A stretch of 64,000 bases of DNA, from contig JBPOFA010000003.1 in assembly GCA_051251595.1 (NCBI GenBank), positions 1 through 64,000 on the forward strand, in the 5' to 3' direction. Each line of letters starts with the position of its first letter. Positions within the stretch are counted from its first letter, which is position 1. The position numbers and the translations under genes were made by a program. The stretch is from NORP110 sp051251595 (GTDB lineage: Bacteria > Pseudomonadota > Alphaproteobacteria > Rhodobacterales > Rhodobacteraceae). The notes under the pieces were generated by a model that did not search any database, was not told the DNA's origin, and saw nothing but the letters and a program-made list of their open reading frames with translations. Shown piece by piece: positions 58,386-64,000 of this stretch.

Positions 58386-59458
58386 GACACGACCCTCAGA
58401 TGGGTGCGTACGGTCGCTGGAACAGGGCGCGTCAAATACGGATCCCCGGCCAAAACCCCGCCGTCATGAACCACCTCAAAGGCCCAATTCACGACCTTTG
58501 CGATCAGAACCGGCTGATCCGTGTGGTGGTTCTTGGCATCAATTCCACGTTCCGCGCCGGGGGCCGACTGCAACAGCGCCGAAATGTCATGCATATCGCC
58601 GCTTGGTGTGTTTTCCAGCAGATCCGCCAGGGACATCACAGCCTGATGGGCTGCAGCCTCGTGACTGCTGCCAAAAGCACCCGAGCCATTTTGAAAATAC
58701 GGCCCGGCCGAAACCAACCCCTCTGCCGCATCTCCGATGTCATCCAGCTCGCATTCGGTCAGGTTGCAGGACAGGACCGGGCAAGATTCTGGCCGGAACC
58801 TTGGGTCACTGTCGCCCAAGGCTTTGTAGGCTTTCATAAACGCGTAAGAGGAGGGACCGATCAGATTGTTCAAAATGAAATCCGGTGCCGTCGCTCGTAC
58901 TTCTTCGATCATGCGATCCACATCGACAGAGCCAAGCGGCAAATAGCGCTCGCCCAGCACCTCTCCATTCACATTGTGGATTTCGCCACGGGCCAAGCGG
59001 TTCATCTCCCAGCCCCAGATATAGTTGCTGCCCACCAAATAGCCGCGCCGCCCAAAGGTCGGGAAGGTCCAGTTGAGCAACGGCAACAAATGTTGGTTCG
59101 GGCAGGCATGCAGATAGACCACATGATCCGACGCTTCGAACCCTTCATAGGGAACGGCGTACCACAGCGTGCCGCCGTGTTTTTCCAGCGTCGGGATGAC
59201 TTCTTTACGGCTCCACGATGTCACACAACCAATAATGTGGCGTGCCGGCGTGGTGCTAAGGATGTCTTCACACAAAGGACCGTAAAGGTCGACATTCCCA
59301 CCCGGATCCCGAGACACGGCATCAAAGCGGATCAAGCGATCCGGGTCCGCATTGACCCGCTCAATCGCGTTTTTTGCGCCGGTCAGGCAGGCCATGCTGA
59401 TGCGGGCATAACTGCCGCTGCGCGAGTAAAGAAGTCCTAGTGTTACGGTCCGTTTCAC
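58382..59458 (-). CDS. AmiC-like amide sensor (Peripla_BP_6 family)
   Basis: A 358-residue ligand-binding protein of the branched-chain-amino-acid/AmiC type. It has no signal peptide, so it acts in the cytosol as in Pseudomonas AmiC. Motifs: TLGLLYSRSGSYARIS (about 5-20), GCVTSWSRKEVIPTLEKHGGTLWYAVPYEGFE (about 77-108, the ligand pocket region), YLVGSNYIWGWEMNRLARG and FMKAYKALGD. It is expected to bind a small amide and release the AmiR-like partner. Start: GTG 59458, 6 nt after GGGG of the GGGGACAC site, which directly follows the terminator T-run; a TTG at 59470 would add four residues. It opens the seven-gene operon. Confidence 0.88.
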   Translation of the reverse strand: MKRTVTLGLLYSRSGSYARISMACLTGAKNAIERVNADPDRLIRFDAVSRDPGGNVDLYGPLCEDILSTTPARHIIGCVTSWSRKEVIPTLEKHGGTLWYAVPYEGFEASDHVVYLHACPNQHLLPLLNWTFPTFGRRGYLVGSNYIWGWEMNRLARGEIHNVNGEVLGERYLPLGSVDVDRMIEEVRATAPDFILNNLIGPSSYAFMKAYKALGDSDPRFRPESCPVLSCNLTECELDDIGDAAEGLVSAGPYFQNGSGAFGSSHEAAAHQAVMSLADLLENTPSGDMHDISALLQSAPGAERGIDAKNHHTDQPVLIAKVVNWAFEVVHDGGVLAGDPYLTRPVPATVRTHLRVVS

Positions 59459-59473
59459 AAGTGTCCCCAAAAC

Positions 59474-59525
59474 AAAAAAGCCCCGTTCTGAGCCGACTTG
59501 GAAATCAAGACGATCAGTTCGGGGC
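59474..59525 (-). terminator. Intrinsic terminator in the leader of the AmiC/AmiR operon (attenuator)
   Basis: On the minus strand GCCCCG (59525-59520) pairs with CGGGGC (59485-59480); after a 2x2 mismatch, CTGA (59517-59514) pairs with TCAG (59491-59488), and six T residues follow at 59479-59474. The T-run ends only about 15 nt before the amiC GTG, with the ribosome site just after it. A complete terminator placed before the first gene of an operon that encodes its own ANTAR antiterminator is the signature of transcription attenuation. I could not identify the paired hexaloop hairpins that ANTAR proteins bind. Confidence 0.75.
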
Positions 59526-59777
59526 GTGAATGCCGAGTAGCGTTAAGCTGAGTTGTCTAAGCATTGTGGAGCGGCCCAATGAAAGTCAAGGGCGCATCTG
59601 CCGCGAACCGGCGAACCCGGATATGTGCCTAAAATGCATATTTCTTAGGCGCAAATGGGCGGTTGCGCCTATTCCATAACCCGTTTTGGCGCGAAATTCG
59701 GTGAATTTTGCCAATCGGCATGGGGGAATCGGCCCCGGTTTCTGCTGCGTCTCGGCAGGTGCGGCACGGGGGTGCTG
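59526..59777 (-). promoter_or_regulatory. Leader and promoter region of the AmiC/AmiR operon with alternative hairpins
   Basis: Two overlapping inverted repeats lie here: GCCTAA/TTAGGC (59627-59632/59645-59650) and GGCGCAA/TTGCGCC (59648-59654/59663-59669). They share bases 59648-59650, so both cannot form fully at once. They could be an operator at the promoter or alternate folds of the leader RNA. The RpiR gene on the other side ends at 59778 on the same strand, so this 250-base region belongs to the amide operon. Confidence 0.4.
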
Positions 59778-60626
59778 CTATGATTTCAACACAGAAACCG
59801 AACGTTCCGCCGCCTGAATGGTATTGTTCGAACCGGGCAAAGTTTGCACCAATTGGATAAACAACAGATCGGCCAGCGCCAGTTGGGCGTCACGCGATGT
59901 GATGGCAGAGGATCGCGGCTTTTCGTCATCCGCCACGGTATATAGCCGAATGTCAGCGTTTTCGGACAATGGGTTTGGGGCCAAACCGGTGATGGATATA
60001 AGCCGCGCACCAGTGTCCTGCGCTTGTTGGGCAATGCGCAGTGTCTCTAGGCTTGTCCCGGAATAGGACAGGGCGATCATAACGTCCTCTGTGCCCAAGG
60101 TTGTGGCGTTGGCAATTTGGATGTGGCTGTCGGCGTCAAAAATGATCACGAAGCCAAGTTTTTGCAGCTTATACCCAAAATCGCGCGCCACCAGCGAAGA
60201 CGCACCAACCCCCACAAGCTGAATGCGTCGCGCCCCGCTGATCGTATCTAAACAGGCGCGAATATCGGTTTCGCTATTGGCCGACAGGGTTTGCTGAATG
60301 GAATAGATTTTTGATCCCATGAGCTTTTGGATTGTGGTGGCATAGCTGTCAGAGCTTTCGATCTTGCCATGCACGCCACTGGCCGGGACAGACCACGCCC
60401 GCGCTGCCGCCTGACTGACGGCCAGCTTAAATTCCTGATACCCGCGATAGCCCAGCTTCTGGCAGAACTTCACCACGCTGGATTGGCTGCGCCCGGTTTC
60501 TGCCGCCAGACTGGCAGAGGACATTTGCACCGCACGGTCCGGGTCGGCCAGCACGAATTGCGCGATCTCTTTTTCGCCCTGCGTGAACGTTTCGATTTTA
60601 GCGTCGAGCATGGCAAGAATGGACAT
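59778..60626 (-). CDS. RpiR/MurR-family regulator with SIS domain
   Basis: A 282-residue regulator: N-terminal HTH_6 domain (about 1-77: FTQGEKEIAQFVLADPDRAVQMSSASLA, RSQSSVVKFCQKLGYRGYQEFKLAVS) and a C-terminal SIS sugar-phosphate-binding domain (about 120-255: RIQLVGVGASSLVARDFGYKL, VMIALSYSGTSLETLRIAQQA, ARLISITG). It resembles MurR, which represses MurNAc-6-phosphate catabolism in E. coli. Start: ATG 60626; a longer opening adds 20 unlikely residues. It is divergent from murQ, and the 220-base space between them contains a near-perfect 13-nt inverted repeat that is a good operator candidate. Confidence 0.9.
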   Translation of the reverse strand: MSILAMLDAKIETFTQGEKEIAQFVLADPDRAVQMSSASLAAETGRSQSSVVKFCQKLGYRGYQEFKLAVSQAAARAWSVPASGVHGKIESSDSYATTIQKLMGSKIYSIQQTLSANSETDIRACLDTISGARRIQLVGVGASSLVARDFGYKLQKLGFVIIFDADSHIQIANATTLGTEDVMIALSYSGTSLETLRIAQQAQDTGARLISITGLAPNPLSENADIRLYTVADDEKPRSSAITSRDAQLALADLLFIQLVQTLPGSNNTIQAAERSVSVLKS

Positions 60627-60763
60627 CGGGTCGGCCTTTTTGGTGCTGCGTTCCGCAATGGGTGAAACGGGGGCTGTGGCGGCCAAGTATCCCCGAAAAA
60701 CGGCTCAATGTGAATGCTGCAGTTTTGCTGTCAGGGCGGGGCAATCCTATCTGCTTGTTTTGC

Positions 60764-60814
60764 TTGGAATAAATTATGCGATGCGGCGTTGACAATGGTA
60801 ATAATAAATTCCAA
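60764..60814. promoter_or_regulatory. 13-nt inverted repeat, candidate RpiR operator
   Basis: TTGGAATAAATTA (60764-60776) and TAATAAATTCCAA (60802-60814) match as inverted repeats at 11 of 13 positions, with 25 nt between. They lie in the divergent rpiR-murQ promoter region, 32-82 nt before the murQ ATG. The AT-rich arms stand out against their GC-rich surroundings. Confidence 0.5.
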
Positions 60815-60845
60815 CCTGACCGAAGTTGCCAATGAAAGAACTGGG

Positions 60846-61784
60846 ATGACCACCAAAACTGCTCTCGCAGATTTGCAAAGCCTTGTGTCAGAGGGGCGCA
60901 ATCCGCGGACCACTGACATTGATTTGCTGCCTGTTGGCGATCTGCTGTCGCTGATCAATTCCGAAGACAAGCTTGTCGCGACCGCCGTCGAACGGGAATT
61001 GCCCGCAATCGCAACTGCTGTTGAATGGATCGAAACCGCCTTTCGCGCCGGCGGACGTCTGATTTACACCGGCGCGGGAACCAGCGGACGGCTGGGCGTG
61101 CTGGATGCCTCTGAATGCCCGCCGACGTTCTCGGTGCCGCCGGGCATGGTCATCGGTCTGATCGCCGGGGGCGACACAGCGCTGCGTAACGCAGTGGAAG
61201 GCGCCGAAGACGACGCCGACCAAGGTGGGCGCGATCTGGACGGCATTGGCCTGACCGAAAAAGACGTGGTCGTTGGCATCGCTGTCAGCGGCAAGACACC
61301 TTACGTGCTGGGGGCCCTTGGCCGGGCGAAAGACATCGGCGCACGCACCGTCGCGCTGACATGCAACCCCGGCTCTGAAATCACAAAAGCCGCAGACCTT
61401 ACAATCGCCCCGGAAGTCGGGCCAGAGGTGCTGGCCGGCTCAACCCGGCTCAAATCCGGAACAGCGCAGAAAATGGTGCTGAACCTGTTGACCACCGCCT
61501 CGATGATCCGGATCGGGAAAACCTATCAAAATCTTATGGTCGATTTATCGATCTCTAATCGCAAGCTCAGGACACGTGCTGTCGGGATGCTTTGCGAAAT
61601 TACCGACGCCTCGCCCGAAGAAGCCGAACAGCTGCTGGCCGCAAGCGGACAAGACGTCAAAACTGCCATCCTTATGAAACTCTCTGGTCTTGATCTGACA
61701 CAGGCAAAGGCCTGTCTTGAACAAGCCGGGGGCGTCCTAAGGCAGGCCCTAGAGCAGATACGGAATTCATCCGTACAATCGTGA
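60846..61784 (+). CDS. murQ: N-acetylmuramic acid 6-phosphate etherase MurQ
   Basis: A 312-residue SIS-domain lyase that cleaves D-lactate from MurNAc-6-phosphate to give GlcNAc-6-phosphate. Motifs: GRLIYTGAGTSGRLGVLDASECPPTF (about 60-87, including the catalytic Glu of SECPPT), GLIAGGDTALRNAVEGAEDD (about 95-115) and GIAVSGKTPYVLGAL, with KSGTAQKMVLNLLTTASMI near 215. A UBA-like helical C-terminus (about 260-305) is present. Start: ATG 60846, where the family begins; an earlier opening has no support. It is divergent from RpiR and followed by a peptide-type importer. No kinase for MurNAc or anhydro-MurNAc (AnmK) is within the window, but it may lie beyond the right edge. Confidence 0.93.
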   Translation: MTTKTALADLQSLVSEGRNPRTTDIDLLPVGDLLSLINSEDKLVATAVERELPAIATAVEWIETAFRAGGRLIYTGAGTSGRLGVLDASECPPTFSVPPGMVIGLIAGGDTALRNAVEGAEDDADQGGRDLDGIGLTEKDVVVGIAVSGKTPYVLGALGRAKDIGARTVALTCNPGSEITKAADLTIAPEVGPEVLAGSTRLKSGTAQKMVLNLLTTASMIRIGKTYQNLMVDLSISNRKLRTRAVGMLCEITDASPEEAEQLLAASGQDVKTAILMKLSGLDLTQAKACLEQAGGVLRQALEQIRNSSVQS

Positions 61785-61834
61785 CTGGCCCCGCGGGCCG
61801 GTTGATCCACCTCGTCTTGAACAGGGAGTTCAAA

Positions 61835-63355
61835 ATGTATCGTCCAATCTCAAAATCTCTGGCCCTTGCCGGGCTTGCCTTTGCTGTCAGCACAACAGCC
61901 CTGACCGCACCCGCCTTTGCAGAGTCACTTAAAGTCGCTTGGTCGCAAGACGCCACGGGCCTTGACCCGCATAAACAAACCGCCTTTTCGTCGATCCGAT
62001 TCCTGGAACTGATGTACGAACCCTTGGTGCGTCTGGATTCCAATGCAGATATCGCGCCCGCCCTGGCAACGTCCTGGGAATTCAATGACGACGCGACCGA
62101 ACTGACCATGCTGCTCAACCCGGCCGCCAATTTCCACAATGGCGCGCCCGTGACGGCGGCTGATGTCAAAGCGTCCTTCGAACGGATATTGGATGAAGAA
62201 ACCAGCGCCTCTGCGCGGGCGAACTTTACCTCGATTTCATCGATCGAAACGCCAGATGACAAAACCGTCGTGTTCAAACTGTCCGAACCAAATGTTCCGA
62301 TCCTGACAGCCATGGCGTCTGTCAACGCCGCCATCGTCCCCGCCGCGGATATCGAGGCAGGTACAATCGGCACGCAGGTCGTCGGATCAGGCCCCTTCGT
62401 TTTCGGCAGCTGGAACCCGAATTCCAACGCGACACTGACCGCCAACGCCGATTGGGCCGGGGGCACCGTGGCGATTGACGGTCTGGACATCAGCGTGCTG
62501 CCCGACGAGACCGCAATTCTTGCGGCATTGCGGGCCAAGCAGGTTGATTTCGCGCTGCTGAACGATCCTTTCGTTGCGTCCCTTGTGCCGGATGTGGCCG
62601 GGCTGAACCTGGTGAAAAAGCCGGTCTTGTCCTACCATGTTCTGCAATTGAACCCATCTCGTGGTGCAATGCAGGAATTGGCTGTGCGTCAGGCGATTTC
62701 CTGTGCCGTAGATCGTCAGGACATCCTGGACACCGCGCTGCTGGGCGAAGGCGAAGTCACCGGCCCGCTGACCATGGGCGCCTATAAGACCGACGTTTCA
62801 GAACTGTTCTGCTACGAACGTGACCTGGACAAAGCCAAGCAATTGCTGGCCGATGCGGGCTATGCGGACGGGTTTTCCGCCACAGTAATGGCTGCAACCG
62901 GTGAGCCACCAACCGCCGCCGCTGAAGCGCAGGTTCTGCAATCTCAATTGGCCGAAGTGGGCATCACGCTCGACATCGAAATGAAAGAGCTGAACGTCTA
63001 TGTTGACGCCTGGCTCAAAGGCGATTTCGACATGGCGGTTGCCCTGAACGGCGGCAAGCCCGATCCCTTCACCATGTACAACCGCTACTGGACCAAAGAC
63101 GGCAACCTGCAGCATGTGGCCAATTACATCGACGATGATCTTGATCGCCTGATGAATGAAGGCCGCGAAGAAACGGATCAGGCCAAGCGCAAGGAAATCT
63201 TTGCCGAGTTCGATAAGCATCTGGCCGAAATGTCACCGTGGATCTGGCTCTATACCGGGTATTCCTACGCGGCAGAACAAGACTATGTTCAAGGCTTTGA
63301 AGCTACGCCAACCGGATCCTTGTTCGGTCTCAACGCCGTTTCCATAAACAAATAG
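61835..63355 (+). CDS. ABC transporter substrate-binding protein (SBP_bac_5), MurQ-linked
   Basis: A 506-residue periplasmic binding protein of the oligopeptide class. Signal peptide about 1-29 (cleavage after APAFAE). Core features: WSQDATGLDPHKQTAFSSIRFLELMYEPLVRLD, ATSWEFNDDATELTMLLNPAANFHNGAPVTAADVKASFERI (about 70-115) and the DPFTMYNRYWTKDGN region near 410. ATG 61835 follows GGGAG at 6 nt. It lies 50 nt after murQ and 33 nt before the permease gene, so it belongs to the same operon. The ligand could be a muropeptide or an amino-sugar peptide, inferred only from MurQ and RpiR. Confidence 0.92.
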   Translation: MYRPISKSLALAGLAFAVSTTALTAPAFAESLKVAWSQDATGLDPHKQTAFSSIRFLELMYEPLVRLDSNADIAPALATSWEFNDDATELTMLLNPAANFHNGAPVTAADVKASFERILDEETSASARANFTSISSIETPDDKTVVFKLSEPNVPILTAMASVNAAIVPAADIEAGTIGTQVVGSGPFVFGSWNPNSNATLTANADWAGGTVAIDGLDISVLPDETAILAALRAKQVDFALLNDPFVASLVPDVAGLNLVKKPVLSYHVLQLNPSRGAMQELAVRQAISCAVDRQDILDTALLGEGEVTGPLTMGAYKTDVSELFCYERDLDKAKQLLADAGYADGFSATVMAATGEPPTAAAEAQVLQSQLAEVGITLDIEMKELNVYVDAWLKGDFDMAVALNGGKPDPFTMYNRYWTKDGNLQHVANYIDDDLDRLMNEGREETDQAKRKEIFAEFDKHLAEMSPWIWLYTGYSYAAEQDYVQGFEATPTGSLFGLNAVSINK

Positions 63356-63388
63356 CCGGGGCACCCCCAAAGACGGAGACCAAGCCAA

Positions 63389-64000
63389 ATGTCTTATCCC
63401 CTAAGACGGCTGATGATGTTCCCAGTGGTTATGCTGGGCGTGTCGGTCTTCGTCTTTGTTGCAATCCGTTTGGTGCCGGGCGACGCGATCACCGCGATGC
63501 TCGGCACTGAATCCGGTCTTTTGACACCGGCCCAAAGGGAATCGCTTACCGCGTATTTCGGCCTGGATCAGAACTGGTTCGTGCAGTTCTGGCGCTGGCT
63601 GAGCCATGTGTTGCAGGGCGATCTGGGCACCTCGACCACCTATGGCAAACCGGTGATGACCATCATTCTGGAACATTTCCCCCTAACGCTGGAACTTGCG
63701 GTGCTGTCGATGATCATCGCGCTGGCAATCGGGCTTCCGGCCGGAATTTATGCCGCGACCCACAAGGATAAACCCGCAGACCTTGCCGTGCGGATCATTG
63801 CGATGATCGGGCAATCCACGCCGGGCTTTGTTGTCGGTCTGCTGCTGGTGTTTGTCCTCTCCGTTGGCTTTGGCGTGCTGCCGCAAATGGGCACCTTCGT
63901 CCCGCTGAGCGAGGACCCTTTGCGCAATCTGTCGCAAATGATCTTGCCCGCGCTGACACTGGGAACGGCCTTTGCCGCCGCCGTCATTCGCATCTCTCGT
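63389..64000 (+). CDS. ABC transporter permease (DppB type), partial at window edge
   Basis: From ATG 63389 the frame is open for 204 codons to the end of the window. It begins SYPLRRLMMFPVVMLGVSVFVFVAIRLVPGDAI, has the DppB pattern (TPAQRESLTAYFGLDQNWFVQFWRWL, then GDLGTSTTYGKPV) and at least four membrane segments (about 9-29, 98-120, 135-155 and 175-195). It is the channel subunit for the upstream binding protein. The EAA loop, C-terminus, partner permease and ATPases are expected to the right of the window. Confidence 0.92.
   Translation, partial: MSYPLRRLMMFPVVMLGVSVFVFVAIRLVPGDAITAMLGTESGLLTPAQRESLTAYFGLDQNWFVQFWRWLSHVLQGDLGTSTTYGKPVMTIILEHFPLTLELAVLSMIIALAIGLPAGIYAATHKDKPADLAVRIIAMIGQSTPGFVVGLLLVFVLSVGFGVLPQMGTFVPLSEDPLRNLSQMILPALTLGTAFAAAVIRISR

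Noticed and set aside
58400..59440. Plus-strand open frame of 346 codons
   Set aside because: It lies antisense to the AmiC-like gene, which has clear motifs and operon context.
1..64000. tRNA, rRNA, CRISPR array or phage genes
   Set aside because: I looked for cloverleaf ends, rRNA motifs, spaced repeats and phage structural or integrase genes and found none that could be supported.

Overview
The window reads as chromosome from a marine alphaproteobacterium of the Roseobacter group (Rhodobacterales). This is inferred from the moderate-to-high GC codon use, three TRAP transporter operons, two RbsABC-type sugar importers, two peptide-type ABC importers, MatB, a long PutA, and an abundance of small-organic-acid, amide and sugar catabolism. 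No rRNA, tRNA, CRISPR array, prophage or replication origin is visible. The only mobile DNA is a truncated IS3-type element at the left edge, plus a patch of gene debris at about 10.9-11.85 kb.

Layout. 1-0.8 kb: broken IS. 0.8-1.4 kb: yaeQ. 2-10.8 kb: LysR regulator, amidase, TRAP transporter (large subunit, binding protein, small subunit), malonyl-CoA synthetase and an FAD-linked 2-hydroxyacid dehydrogenase, together suggesting uptake and activation of malonate or a malonate amide. 10.9-11.85 kb: fragments of a membrane protein, a LysE exporter and a LysR regulator. 11.85-14 kb: hydantoinase plus Asp/Glu-racemase-superfamily enzyme. 14.7-18.2 kb: nadABC. 18.3-24.5 kb: DctB/DctD-type two-component system and its TRAP operon. 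24.6-27.8 kb: cytochrome b561, small membrane protein, sensor kinase, response regulator and PepSY protein. 27.8-29.4 kb: AT-richer stretch with one small secreted protein.

29.5-34.8 kb: a galactofuranose-type importer (YtfQ-YtfR-YtfT-YjfF) with a GntR regulator. 35.2-39.4 kb: a second RbsABC-type importer with its DUF2291 lipoprotein. 39.9-43.4 kb: putA. 43.7-44.2 kb: periplasmic protein. 44.3-51.5 kb: a rhamnoside module in which dapA-like aldolase, GntR regulator and GH78 rhamnosidase diverge from a TRAP operon across a promoter holding a perfect 17-nt palindrome. 51.6-59.5 kb: a seven-gene, end-overlapped operon with AmiC-like sensor, AmiR-like ANTAR antiterminator, peptide-type ABC importer and acetamidase/formamidase, preceded by an intrinsic terminator that fits transcription attenuation. 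59.8-64 kb: RpiR regulator divergent from murQ and a second peptide-type ABC importer, which suggests scavenging of muropeptides or MurNAc.

Recurring themes: regulators sit beside their transport operons; gene ends overlap as ATGA within operons; and five binding-protein or early genes (two TRAP, two sugar ABC, and pepSY) are followed by a hairpin before the next gene. The most interesting points are the ANTAR/attenuator amide operon, a DctD homologue that has lost the segment carrying the sigma54-contacting GAFTGA loop, the acidic-rhamnoside module with its palindromic operator, and the MurQ-peptide importer module.
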